Notes under the pieces: generated by a model | What the model was told of the DNA's origin: nothing | Seen by the model: the letters and a program-made list of their open reading frames with translations, nothing else | Databases searched by the model: none | Program-made: the position numbers and the translations under genes | Assembly (NCBI GenBank): GCA_047600765.1 | Contig: JASGKF010000002.1 | Location: 1,240,001 to 1,304,000, forward strand | From: Viridibacterium sp047600765 | Lineage (GTDB): Bacteria; Pseudomonadota; Gammaproteobacteria; Burkholderiales; Rhodocyclaceae | Direction: 5' to 3' | DNA: 64,000 nt | Part shown: one piece after another, positions 1-8,719 of the stretch | How the letters are laid out: each line of letters opens with the position of its first letter | Numbering within the stretch: the first letter of the stretch is position 1

Positions 1-2
1 AC

Positions 3-938
3 AGCACTACGGCCAAGGCGACGCAGGCGACCAGCAGCGACAGCTACAACGGCAGTCTTACCTATGCCGTGACGCCCGAAATGACAGCTACGCTGTTTGG
101 CGGACAGGAATTCAACGATTACGCCGGTGGCCAGCGTCAGCACACCTGGAACTGGGGTGCTGGTTTGAAGTGGCAGCCCACCGAGCGCACCACCCTGAAC
201 GCGCAAACCACCAAGCGGTTTTTCGGGCGGGGATTCTCGTATGGCGTAAGCCAGCGCTGGCGCCGTTCGGTGTTCGACTGGAGTTATGAGCGCGACGTGA
301 ACTCCTTCTCCAACACGGCCGCGACAAACGGGTTGGCAGTGAATCCTGAGGTCTATACCGTTTACTTTGCCCAGTACCAGGCGGCGTTGGCCAAGGTGTC
401 CAGCTCGGTGACGGATCCTGTGCAGAAGGAACTGCTGGCCCTGCTGATCCTGCAAGGGGAGGGAGTGCCTGTCTTTGTGGCCAATACCAAGGGCTATCTG
501 TCCAGCCAGACCTACACGGACAAGCGCATGCGCCTTTCCTGGCGCCTGGAAGGGCAGCGTAACCTGATCAGTCTGTCGGGCTATACGTCGGATCGCGAGA
601 CCCTGACGCAACAGATCCTGACGAGTTCGGCCACGGGATCATCCGATGATCTGATCCAGTTCTCGCGCGTCAAGCAACGAGGCTGGAATGTCGACTGGCG
701 TCATGACCTGTCAGCCCGGACTTCAACGGGGTTGCGCTATGGCTATACCGATACCAGCGGTTACGCCAACAACGGTGCGCGGACGACGACCCACGTATCG
801 ACCTGGGGGCTGTCGCTGTCGAACAGACTGGGCGTCAACACGACGGGCATCCTGGGCTACACCCACACTCAATCGCGGGGGGCGAACGCGGACTATCGCG
901 AAAACGCCATTTCCGCGACGCTCAGTCATCGCTTTTGA
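3..938 (+). CDS. XrtA/PEP-CTERM-associated outer-membrane beta-barrel protein (5'-truncated)
   Basis: The reading frame is open from the window edge, so the true start lies upstream; the visible 311 codons are the C-terminal part. The sequence alternates polar and aromatic residues in short strands (for example NAQTTKRFFGRG and SYERDVNS) and ends with a terminal strand finishing in HRF, a typical last outer-membrane strand with C-terminal phenylalanine. Position directly before the XrtA-associated ATPase matches the conserved order of exosortase A loci, where the TIGR03016 family protein sits here. Inferred role: outer-membrane component of polysaccharide export or PEP-CTERM protein handling. 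The family has no defined biochemical function. Confidence 0.8.
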   Translation, partial: STTAKATQATSSDSYNGSLTYAVTPEMTATLFGGQEFNDYAGGQRQHTWNWGAGLKWQPTERTTLNAQTTKRFFGRGFSYGVSQRWRRSVFDWSYERDVNSFSNTAATNGLAVNPEVYTVYFAQYQAALAKVSSSVTDPVQKELLALLILQGEGVPVFVANTKGYLSSQTYTDKRMRLSWRLEGQRNLISLSGYTSDRETLTQQILTSSATGSSDDLIQFSRVKQRGWNVDWRHDLSARTSTGLRYGYTDTSGYANNGARTTTHVSTWGLSLSNRLGVNTTGILGYTHTQSRGANADYRENAISATLSHRF

Positions 939-991
939 GGATGACCGCATGAAACCATCCATCCGCAATCTGGCTGTCACGAGGGGCTGTC

Positions 992-2125
992 ATGTATGAG
1001 TCGTTCTATGGCCTGAGCGGCCGGCCGTTCCAGCTCAATCCTGACCCGGCTTTCTATTACGGCAGCCGCGGGCACCGCCGTGCGATGGCTTACCTCGAGT
1101 ACGGCCTGCACCAGAACGAGGGCTTCATCGTCATCACCGGCGAGGTGGGAGCGGGCAAGACCACGCTGGTGCGCAGCCTGTTGCAGAAACTGGAGCAGAC
1201 CAAGGTGGTGGCCGCGCATCTCGTCAGCACGCAGCTTGATGCGGATGACATCCTGCGTCTGGTGGCGGCTTCGTTTGGCATCCCGTCCAAGGGGCTGGAG
1301 AAGGCCGACGTGCTGCTGGCGCTGGAGGCCTTCCTGGTTTCGGTGACGGCTTCGGGCAAGCGTGCGCTGCTGATCGTCGACGAAGCGCAGAACCTGACGC
1401 CGCACGCGGTGGAAGAGCTGCGCATGCTGTCGAACTTCCAGCTTGAAGACCATGCACTGCTGCAGAGCTTCCTGGTGGGTCAGCCGGAATTCCGCGACAC
1501 CATGCAGAGCCCGCACATGTCGCAGCTGCGCCAGCGTGTCATCGCGACCTATCACCTCGGCCCGATGGATGCCGATGAGACCAGGGCCTATATCGAACAC
1601 CGCCTGAAGCACGTGAACTGGGCGGGCGATCCGCGCATCGAGCCGTCCGCTTTCGCGATGATCCATAGCTTCACGGGTGGTGTGCCGCGCAAGATCAACA
1701 CGCTTTGCGACCGTCTGCTGCTGGCAGGCTTCCTGACGGAAAGCCATGTGCTGGCCGAGGCCCAGGTCAACGAGGTCATCCGCGAGATCCGCGAAGAAGC
1801 GCCGGAGCGTGAGAGCGCTCAGCATGCCATGCCGCCCCTGCAGGCCAACCGCGCACCGCTGCCTTCGCATGCCGCGGCAGCCGATGCACTGTCAGGGCTG
1901 GGCCGCATCGACCCGCAGAGTGTGCTGGGCGACCCTGGCCTGTTGCGTCTGATGGCGGATGCGGCTGCGGGCTTTCAGGCATCCCGTCTCGAAGAGCGCG
2001 TGGCCAAACTCGAAAATGCTTTCGCAGCGCTTGTCACATTGATGCAGCAAGCTTCGGCTGCCGCGCAGCCACCGTCGAACGTGGCGCCCCTGAAGACTGA
2101 CAAGCGCGCAGCCAAGGGAGGCTGA
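992..2125 (+). CDS. XrtA-associated AAA ATPase (ExeA-like)
   Basis: A 377-residue P-loop ATPase. It begins MYESFYGLSGRPFQLNPDP, the usual opening of ExeA/GspA-type ATPases. Walker A is GEVGAGKTT (about residues 50-58) and Walker B is ALLIVDEAQ (about 125-133); a proline/alanine-rich linker and a short C-terminal coiled-coil-like segment follow residue 270. This is the TIGR03015 type found in exosortase A loci. It lies 53 bases after the beta-barrel gene and 6 bases before the deacetylase gene, so it is probably co-transcribed. Its role is unproven; by analogy with ExeA it may assemble or energise an envelope complex. Confidence 0.9.
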   Translation: MYESFYGLSGRPFQLNPDPAFYYGSRGHRRAMAYLEYGLHQNEGFIVITGEVGAGKTTLVRSLLQKLEQTKVVAAHLVSTQLDADDILRLVAASFGIPSKGLEKADVLLALEAFLVSVTASGKRALLIVDEAQNLTPHAVEELRMLSNFQLEDHALLQSFLVGQPEFRDTMQSPHMSQLRQRVIATYHLGPMDADETRAYIEHRLKHVNWAGDPRIEPSAFAMIHSFTGGVPRKINTLCDRLLLAGFLTESHVLAEAQVNEVIREIREEAPERESAQHAMPPLQANRAPLPSHAAAADALSGLGRIDPQSVLGDPGLLRLMADAAAGFQASRLEERVAKLENAFAALVTLMQQASAAAQPPSNVAPLKTDKRAAKGG

Positions 2126-2131
2126 CCAGAT

Positions 2132-3001
2132 ATGAACGCCCGCAACCGAATCCAATTGCCGACCAACGCCCTGTCGATCGACGTCGAGGACTACTTCCAG
2201 GTGTCCGCACTGGCAGGACAGTTTCCGCGTGGTGGCTGGGAAACCGTGCCGTGCCGCATCGAACGCAACATGGACCTGATTCTTGCCGTGCTGCACGAGC
2301 ATGGCGTCAAGGCCACCTTCTTCACGCTGGGCTGGATCGCTGAGCGTTACCCGAAGCTGGTCCGCCTCATTGTCATGGAAGGCCACGAGTTGGCCAGTCA
2401 CGGTTACGGCCACGAACGCGCCAGCGACCAGACGCGCGGCGCTTTCTCGGCGGACGTGCAGCTTGCCAAGGCGGTGCTGGAAGACATCGGCGGCGTCGAG
2501 GTGAAGGGCTATCGCGCACCGAGTTTCTCGTTCAGCGACAAGAATCCGTGGGCGCATGAGTGCCTGGCTGCCGCGGGTTACCAGTACAGCTCCAGCGTCT
2601 ATCCCGTGGTGCATGACCATTACGGCATGCCCGATTCGCCGCGCTTCACCTACAAGCACCCCAGTGGCATCGTCGAGATTCCGGTGACGACGACGCGCTT
2701 CATGGGGCGCAACCTGCCGGCGGGTGGTGGTGGCTATTTCCGTTTCCTGCCCTATGCGGCATCGCGCTGGATGATCCGCCGCGTGAACAAGCAAGACGCA
2801 CAGTCCGCGATCTTCTACTTCCATCCCTGGGAGCTGGACCCGGACCAGCCTCGCGTGCATGACGCACCGGCCAAGTCCCGCTTCCGCCATTACATCAACC
2901 TCGACAAGACCGAAGCGCGCCTGCGCCGCCTGCTGAGCGACTTCCACTGGGGCCGCGTCGACGAGGTGTTCCTCAATCCCGCATTGGCCATCGCGGCCTG
3001 A
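2132..3001 (+). CDS. XrtA-associated polysaccharide deacetylase
   Basis: A 289-residue NodB-fold deacetylase of the XrtA-associated type (TIGR03006, with a DUF3473-like C-terminal part). Visible motifs are SIDVEDYF near residue 15 (catalytic and metal-binding Asp), ATFFTLGW near 60, ELASHGYGHE near 87 (metal-binding His), GYRAPSFS near 127 and FYFHPWELD near 230. No signal peptide is evident, so it may act on cytoplasmic lipid-linked sugars. It is predicted to remove N-acetyl or O-acetyl groups from the exopolysaccharide or its precursor. It is tightly linked to the ATPase upstream and the FemAB-like gene downstream. Confidence 0.9.
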   Translation: MNARNRIQLPTNALSIDVEDYFQVSALAGQFPRGGWETVPCRIERNMDLILAVLHEHGVKATFFTLGWIAERYPKLVRLIVMEGHELASHGYGHERASDQTRGAFSADVQLAKAVLEDIGGVEVKGYRAPSFSFSDKNPWAHECLAAAGYQYSSSVYPVVHDHYGMPDSPRFTYKHPSGIVEIPVTTTRFMGRNLPAGGGGYFRFLPYAASRWMIRRVNKQDAQSAIFYFHPWELDPDQPRVHDAPAKSRFRHYINLDKTEARLRRLLSDFHWGRVDEVFLNPALAIAA

Positions 3002-3012
3002 GTCTTTCCTTC

Positions 3013-4062
3013 ATGAGCCACAACGAGCCAGGCGGGCTGCGCGTCCGCAGCCTGCAAGACAGTGATTGCCCGCGCTGGGACGAATTCGTGCGCGCTTGCC
3101 CGCAGGCCACGTTCTTTCACCTGTCTGCCTGGGAGCGATTGATCCGCGAGGTCTGGCGGCATCGCTGTTACTACCTCTATGCCGAGCGTGGCAACGAGAT
3201 AGTTGCCGTGCTGCCCCTTGTCGAGATCAAGAGCGCACTGTTCGGTCATTCGCTGAGCTCGCTGCCTTTCGCAGTGTACGGCGGCATCGCCGGTGATGAC
3301 GCCGAAGCACGCGCTGCACTGGAGGCGAAGGCCGATGCGTTGGCACGCGAGCTGGGCGTCTCGCACCTCGAATACCGCAACATGCAGCCGGTGCATGCCG
3401 ACTGGCCCAGCCAGGACATCTACGTGATGTTCCGCAAAGAGATGGCGGCGGACGAAGAGGCCAACATGCTGGCGATTCCGCGCAAGCAGCGGGCCATGGT
3501 GCGCAAGGGGCTGCAGAACGGCTTGGTCGCGACCATCGACGATGGCGTGGATCGCTTCTTCTCTGTGTATGCCGACAACGTGCGTCGCCACGGCACACCG
3601 GCCATGTCGAAGCGCTGGTTCCGCGCGCTGCGAGAAGCTTTCGGCAAGGATTGCGATGTGTTGACGGTGACGGACGCGAACGGTCAGTTGCTGTCGAGTG
3701 TGCTGAGCTTCTACTTCCGCGACGAGATCCTGCCGTACTACGCGGGCGACATGCCGGCGGCGCGTGGCCTCGCGGCCAACGACTTCAAGTATTGGGAACT
3801 GATGCGCCATGCACTGGCGCGTGGTTGCAAGGTGTTTGACTACGGTCGCAGCAAGGTCGGCACCGGTCCCTACAGTTTCAAGAAGAACTGGGGCTTCGAG
3901 CCGGTAACGATGTCGTACGAGTACGTGCTCTACAAGGGCGACAGCATTCCGCAGAACAACCCGAACAATCCAAAGTTCCGCGCCTTCATCGCCATGTGGC
4001 AACGCCTGCCGCTGGTGGTGGCGAACACGCTGGGGCCGCACATCGTGCGCAACCTTGGGTAA
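3013..4062 (+). CDS. XrtA-associated FemAB-like acyltransferase
   Basis: A 349-residue protein with a tandem GNAT fold as in FemAB peptidyl- and aminoacyltransferases; the C-terminal signature FDYGRSKVGTGPYSFKKNWG is typical of the XrtA-associated FemAB family (TIGR03019). It has no signal peptide. FemAB-type enzymes transfer aminoacyl or acyl groups to amino groups on peptides or sugars, so it may decorate a sugar freed by the neighbouring deacetylase; this pairing is inference. It starts 11 bases after the deacetylase stop and ends 3 bases before the next glycosyltransferase gene. Confidence 0.88.
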   Translation: MSHNEPGGLRVRSLQDSDCPRWDEFVRACPQATFFHLSAWERLIREVWRHRCYYLYAERGNEIVAVLPLVEIKSALFGHSLSSLPFAVYGGIAGDDAEARAALEAKADALARELGVSHLEYRNMQPVHADWPSQDIYVMFRKEMAADEEANMLAIPRKQRAMVRKGLQNGLVATIDDGVDRFFSVYADNVRRHGTPAMSKRWFRALREAFGKDCDVLTVTDANGQLLSSVLSFYFRDEILPYYAGDMPAARGLAANDFKYWELMRHALARGCKVFDYGRSKVGTGPYSFKKNWGFEPVTMSYEYVLYKGDSIPQNNPNNPKFRAFIAMWQRLPLVVANTLGPHIVRNLG

Positions 4063-4065
4063 GCC

Positions 4066-5292
4066 ATGAAGCCGTCGTTGCTCTACCTCGTTCACCGCAT
4101 CCCGTTTCCGCCCAACAAGGGTGACAAGCTGCGCTCGTTCAACCTGCTCAAGTTTCTTGCGCAGCATTACGAGGTGCACCTGGGTTGCTTCGTCGACTAC
4201 GCGGAAGACATGCAGCACGTGTCGGCACTCAACGAGTTCTGCGCGTCCGTCCACGTCGAGCAGATCCAGCCGGCTGTGGGCAAGCTGCTGTCGATGCGGG
4301 GGCTGCTGACGGGCGAGGCGCTGACCCTGCCGTACTACCGCAGTGCCAGCATGGCGAAGTGGGTGCGCGACATCGTGACGCAGCGGCAGATCCGCGAAGC
4401 CGTGGTGTTCTGCTCGTCGATGGCGCAGTACACCCAGGCCCTGCCGGACCTGCATTGCGTCGTTGATTTCGTCGATGTCGATTCGGCCAAGTGGACGCGT
4501 TATGCGCAAGAGCGCAGCGGTCCGATGGCCTGGTTGTATCGCCGCGAGGGGGCCCGGTTGGCCGACTTCGAGCGCGATGTGGCGCGCCAGTGTGCTGCCA
4601 GCGTGCTGGTGTCGGAGGCCGAGGCGGCGCTGTTCCGTGAGGTGGCGCCCGAGTCGACGGCGCGCATCCATGCGATTTCAAACGGCGTGAATGCCGAGCT
4701 GTACGCGCCGTCCAGTGCGCTGGTCTCGCCCTACGAGCAGGGCGAGCTTCCAGTCGTCTTCACCGGTGCGATGGACTACTGGCCCAACATCGATGCGGTC
4801 TGCGCCTTTGCCGATGAAGTGTGGCCGGCCATCGCGGAGCGCTGGCCGAGCGCGCGCTTCTGCGTGGTCGGCATGAATCCTTCAGACGCGGTGAAGGCGC
4901 TTGCCACGCGCGAGCGCATCACGGTGACCGGCACCGTGCCGGACGTACGCCCTTGGCTGCAGCATGCGCGCGTGGTGGTGGCCCCTTTGCGGATTGCCCG
5001 CGGCGTGCAGAACAAGATTCTCGAAGCCATGGCCATGGCGCGGCCTGTCGTGGCTTCGGCCACCTGCGCCGTCGGCGTGGGGGCGGAGCGGGGCAGCGAA
5101 TTCCTCGTCGCCGAGTCGACGCAGGACTGGCTGGATGCCGTGGGCGGATTGCTGGGCGATGCGCCGGCTGCCGATGTCATCGGACAACGGGCGAGGGCGC
5201 GGATCCTGGCGGATTTCAGCTGGGAGGCGCATCTCAAGGCCTTCCTCAAGCTGCTGGCAAAAAATGACGCGGAAGCGGGAGTGACGGCATGA
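4066..5292 (+). CDS. XrtA-associated sugar transferase (TIGR03087-type, GT4)
   Basis: A 408-residue GT-B glycosyltransferase. The N-terminus YLVHRIPFPPNKGDKLRSFN is the hallmark of the PEP-CTERM/EpsH1-associated sugar transferase 1 family. The C-terminal nucleotide-sugar half contains VVFTGAMDYWPN and GVQNKILEAMAMARPVV. It is predicted to add one sugar to the lipid-linked exopolysaccharide repeat unit at the cytoplasmic face; donor and acceptor cannot be read from sequence. Its stop overlaps the exosortase start by four bases (ATGA), indicating translational coupling with xrtA. Confidence 0.9.
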   Translation: MKPSLLYLVHRIPFPPNKGDKLRSFNLLKFLAQHYEVHLGCFVDYAEDMQHVSALNEFCASVHVEQIQPAVGKLLSMRGLLTGEALTLPYYRSASMAKWVRDIVTQRQIREAVVFCSSMAQYTQALPDLHCVVDFVDVDSAKWTRYAQERSGPMAWLYRREGARLADFERDVARQCAASVLVSEAEAALFREVAPESTARIHAISNGVNAELYAPSSALVSPYEQGELPVVFTGAMDYWPNIDAVCAFADEVWPAIAERWPSARFCVVGMNPSDAVKALATRERITVTGTVPDVRPWLQHARVVVAPLRIARGVQNKILEAMAMARPVVASATCAVGVGAERGSEFLVAESTQDWLDAVGGLLGDAPAADVIGQRARARILADFSWEAHLKAFLKLLAKNDAEAGVTA

Positions 5293-6821
5293 GTGCCACC
5301 TGGGTATCGGGGCGGAGCTTGCAACCACGGGTCGCCATCGCGGCGGCCGTTGCGATGGTTGCCATCATCCTGTTGGTGTTCCACGAAACGGCGCTCGGCG
5401 TGTTCCGTATCTGGATGCGCTCGGACACTTTCAATCACTGCCTGTTGGTGGTGCCGGTCAGCATTTGGCTGATGTGGGAGCGTCGGCGCGATCTGGTCTC
5501 GGCGGGTTTCCAGCCGGCCTTGTTCCCGCTGTTGCCTCTCGCCGGGGCGGCCTTGCTGTGGGTGTTCGGCGAGGCAATCAGTGCGGCTGTCGTATCGCAT
5601 GCCGCGCTGGTGTTCATGGTGATTGCCGCCATATGGACCTGCTGGGGCCATCGTGCGAGCTGGCAGGTGCTGTTCCCGCTGTTTTTCCTGGTATTCGGCA
5701 TCCCCTTTGGCGATTTCCTCGTGCCGATGCTGATGCATTACACGGCTGAGTTCACGGTGGCGCTGTTGCGGCTGACGGGCATTCCCGTCTATCAGGAAGG
5801 GCAGAATTTCGTCATTCCGAGCGGCCGCTGGTCTGTCGTGGAGGCCTGCAGCGGCATCCGTTACCTGATCGCTTCGGTGATGGTGGGCGTGCTGTTCGCC
5901 TACCTCAATTACCGCAGCCTGACGCGTCGCCTGCTGTTCGTGGTGGCGTCGTTCGTAGTGCCTTTGCTGGCGAACTGGCTGCGTGCCTACATCATCGTGA
6001 TGATGGGGCACCTGTCCGGCAACAGTCTGGCCGTGGGCGCCGATCACCTGATCTATGGCTGGGTGTTCTTCGGCATCGTCATCGGCCTGCTGTTCTGGGT
6101 CGGCAATTTCTGGCGTGAAGACCATCTGCCGCAGGTGCGTCAGCGAGACTGGCACTGGCGCAGTGCCGGCCGGGTGGCGGTGCCGGCTGTCGTGGTGCTG
6201 GGGCTTGCTCTCGTGACGGTGGCAGTGCCGCGTCCCTTGCTGGGCTGGCTGATGGATGTGCCCGGGGCGGCGGACTATCGTATTCCTGCGGTCACCGTGT
6301 CGGGCTGGACTTCCGCTGTGCGTTCGGCGAAGGAGTGGAAGGCGAGTTTCCGCGGGTCGCGTGTCGAAGACGTGCAGACCTTCGCCAAGGGGCGCGACAA
6401 GGTGTCGGTGCAGCTGGCCTACTATGCGCGCCAGACCGAAGGACGCGAGCTGGTGCAGTACGACAACTACCTCGTGCAGACCGATGATCCCTTGTGGCAC
6501 CCGATGAACCGCAAGACGGTGACGGTGGCGCAGGGTGACCGCACGCTGACATTCGAACGCGTCGAGCTGGCCGGTGCGGGTGGGCACCTTGTCGTGTTGC
6601 GCAGCTACTGGTTGGGCGAGAGTGTTACGCCGTCGGACAAGCTGGCCAAGCTGGATCTGCTGAAGGCTCGATTACTGCGCAGGCCGGATGATTCCGCCGG
6701 CGTTCTGCTGTGGACTTCGGTGGATAATTCGCCCGCGGATGCCGAGCAGAGGCTCGTCGCCTTCGCTACTGATAACTGGTCCGCCATCGAGGCTGCGCTG
6801 CTGCGCACGCCGCTCAAGTAG
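5289..6821 (+). CDS. xrtA: Exosortase A fused to EpsI domain
   Basis: A 510-residue protein. The first ~275 residues form a multi-spanning transpeptidase-like domain with the exosortase catalytic set: Cys187 in VVEACSGIRYL, Arg232 in ANWLRAY and His253 in ADHLIYGW. The remaining ~200 residues form an EpsI-type (DUF3485) periplasmic domain ending in a short basic tail. Exosortases cleave the PEP-CTERM signal of exported proteins and are thought to attach them to a surface anchor. The XrtA-EpsI fusion is a known arrangement in betaproteobacterial exopolysaccharide loci. A likely substrate is the PEP-CTERM protein encoded at 52.3-52.9 kb. Confidence 0.95.
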   Translation: MSATWVSGRSLQPRVAIAAAVAMVAIILLVFHETALGVFRIWMRSDTFNHCLLVVPVSIWLMWERRRDLVSAGFQPALFPLLPLAGAALLWVFGEAISAAVVSHAALVFMVIAAIWTCWGHRASWQVLFPLFFLVFGIPFGDFLVPMLMHYTAEFTVALLRLTGIPVYQEGQNFVIPSGRWSVVEACSGIRYLIASVMVGVLFAYLNYRSLTRRLLFVVASFVVPLLANWLRAYIIVMMGHLSGNSLAVGADHLIYGWVFFGIVIGLLFWVGNFWREDHLPQVRQRDWHWRSAGRVAVPAVVVLGLALVTVAVPRPLLGWLMDVPGAADYRIPAVTVSGWTSAVRSAKEWKASFRGSRVEDVQTFAKGRDKVSVQLAYYARQTEGRELVQYDNYLVQTDDPLWHPMNRKTVTVAQGDRTLTFERVELAGAGGHLVVLRSYWLGESVTPSDKLAKLDLLKARLLRRPDDSAGVLLWTSVDNSPADAEQRLVAFATDNWSAIEAALLRTPLK

Positions 6822-6832
6822 AAGAATTCATC

Positions 6833-8719
6833 ATGTGTGGCATTGCCGGACTATTCGATCTGAAGGGACGCCGCGATCCCGACCGTGCGCTGATCGAGCG
6901 CATGAACGACATCCAGTTCCATCGGGGCCCCGATGAAGCGGGCCTGCACCTGGAGCCCGGCGTCGCGCTGGCGCACCGTCGCCTGTCCATCATCGACCTG
7001 GCTAGCGGGCAGCAGCCGCTGTTCAATGCTGACCGTTCGGTCGTCGTCGTCTTCAATGGCGAGATCTACAACTACCAGGAACTGATGGCCGAGCTGCAGG
7101 CGCTGGGTTACCAGTTCCGCACACGCAGCGACACCGAGGTCATCGTGCATGGCTGGGCAGCCTGGGGCGAGGCTTGTGTCGAGCGCTTCCGCGGCATGTT
7201 CGCATTCGCGTTGTGGGATCGCAATCGCGAGACGGTCTTCATGGCGCGCGACCGGTTGGGTGTGAAACCGATGTTCTACGCCGAGCTGGCCGATGGCTGG
7301 CTGGCCTTCGGTTCTGAACTCAAGACGCTGACGCAATGCGCGGGGCTGGATCGCCGCCTCGATCCGCACGCGGTCGAAGAGTATTTCGCGCTGGGTTACG
7401 TGGCTGACCCGCGCAGCATCTACTGCGGTGCGAAGAAGCTGCCGGCCGCGCACACGCTCTGCTGGCGTCGCGGCGAATCTCTGCCGCAACCGAAGCGTTA
7501 CTGGGATCTGCATTTCCAGTCCAACCACAGCATCGGCCTGACCGAAGCGATGGAAGAGCTGGATGCGCGTCTGGCCGAGTCGATCCGCCTGCGCATGATT
7601 GCCGAGGTGCCGCTGGGCGCCTTCCTGTCGGGCGGCGTGGATTCCAGCGTAGTGGTTGCGCACATGGCACGGCAGTCGTCGGCGCCGGTCAATACCTGCT
7701 CCATCGCGTTCGACGATCCGGCCTTCAACGAATCCGCCTTCGCACAGCAGGTGGCGGACCGCTACAAGACCAATCACTTCGTCGAGACCGTGACGAGTGA
7801 CGACTACGACCTCATCGATACGCTGGCTGCGCTCTACGACGAGCCTTATGCGGACAGCTCGGCGATACCGACCTACCGTGTCTGCCAGCTGGCGCGCAAG
7901 CACGTCACCGTGGCTTTGTCCGGCGATGGCGGCGATGAATTCTTCGGCGGTTACCGCCGCTACCGCCTGCACATGATGGAAGAGCGTGCGCGCGGCATGT
8001 TGCCGTTGTGGTTGCGTCGCCCGATGTTCGGCGCAATGGCGCGGCTTTACCCGAAGGCCGACTGGGCGCCGCGCATGTTCCGCGCCAAGACGACCTTCCA
8101 AGGCATTGCGCGTGATTCCGTATCCGCCTATTTCCACAGCATGTCGGTGCTGCGCGATGACGAACGCAGTGCGCTCTACAGCGACAAGCTGCGTGCCCAG
8201 CTTGGTGGTTACCACGCGCAGGAAGCCTTCAACGTGCATGCCGCACGTGCGCAGACCGATGACCCGCTGGCCTTGATCCAGTACATCGATATCAATACCT
8301 GGCTGGTGGGCGACATCAACACCAAGGTGGACCGTGCCTCGATGGCCCATGCGCTGGAAGTACGCGAACCGCTGATGGACCACAAGCTCGTCGAATGGGC
8401 TGCGACCTTGCCACAGAGCCTGCGCATCAAGGGGCAGGAGGGCAAGTACCTGCTCAAGCGCGCGGCCGAACCCCTGCTGCCACACGACATCCTGTATCGC
8501 CCGAAGATGGGTTTCTCAGTGCCGCTGGCGCGCTGGTTCCGCGGCCCGCTGAAGGAGCGCGTGCGCTCGGCGCTGACCGGCGAGCGATTGCTCGATACCG
8601 GGTTCTTCGACCACAAGAACTTGCGCAGCATGCTCGAAGCGCATGAGTCGGGCTTGCGTGACTTCAGCGCGCCGATCTGGTCGCTGGTGATGTTCGACGC
8701 CTTCCTGGGGCTGCAGTGA
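6833..8719 (+). CDS. XrtA-associated amidotransferase (asparagine synthase-like)
   Basis: A 628-residue homologue of glutamine-hydrolysing asparagine synthase, matching the XrtA-associated amidotransferase 1 type (TIGR03108). The N-terminus MCGIAGLFD supplies the class II glutaminase nucleophile Cys2; the synthetase half has the ATP pyrophosphatase loop SGGVDSS at residues 266-272 and SGDGGDEFFGGY further on. It likely amidates a carboxylate, perhaps a uronic acid of the polysaccharide made with the downstream GDP-mannose dehydrogenase; the substrate is inference. It follows xrtA by 11 bases and overlaps the next gene by four. Confidence 0.92.
   Translation: MCGIAGLFDLKGRRDPDRALIERMNDIQFHRGPDEAGLHLEPGVALAHRRLSIIDLASGQQPLFNADRSVVVVFNGEIYNYQELMAELQALGYQFRTRSDTEVIVHGWAAWGEACVERFRGMFAFALWDRNRETVFMARDRLGVKPMFYAELADGWLAFGSELKTLTQCAGLDRRLDPHAVEEYFALGYVADPRSIYCGAKKLPAAHTLCWRRGESLPQPKRYWDLHFQSNHSIGLTEAMEELDARLAESIRLRMIAEVPLGAFLSGGVDSSVVVAHMARQSSAPVNTCSIAFDDPAFNESAFAQQVADRYKTNHFVETVTSDDYDLIDTLAALYDEPYADSSAIPTYRVCQLARKHVTVALSGDGGDEFFGGYRRYRLHMMEERARGMLPLWLRRPMFGAMARLYPKADWAPRMFRAKTTFQGIARDSVSAYFHSMSVLRDDERSALYSDKLRAQLGGYHAQEAFNVHAARAQTDDPLALIQYIDINTWLVGDINTKVDRASMAHALEVREPLMDHKLVEWAATLPQSLRIKGQEGKYLLKRAAEPLLPHDILYRPKMGFSVPLARWFRGPLKERVRSALTGERLLDTGFFDHKNLRSMLEAHESGLRDFSAPIWSLVMFDAFLGLQ

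Noticed and set aside
949..999. 16-codon frame between the beta-barrel and ATPase genes
   Set aside because: Too short, overlaps the ATPase start and lacks a ribosome site.
2890..4671. Long minus-strand open frame (593 codons)
   Set aside because: It lies antisense to the deacetylase, FemAB-like and sugar-transferase genes, all with strong motifs; high-GC DNA often leaves such antisense frames open. Its sequence is rich in His/Arg/Gln with no domain.
4776..6587. 603-codon minus-strand frame opposite xrtA
   Set aside because: Antisense shadow of the exosortase and sugar-transferase genes; low-complexity His/Gln/Arg sequence and no motif.
6851..8485. 544-codon minus-strand frame opposite the amidotransferase
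   Set aside because: Shadow of a gene with intact glutaminase and ATP-binding motifs.
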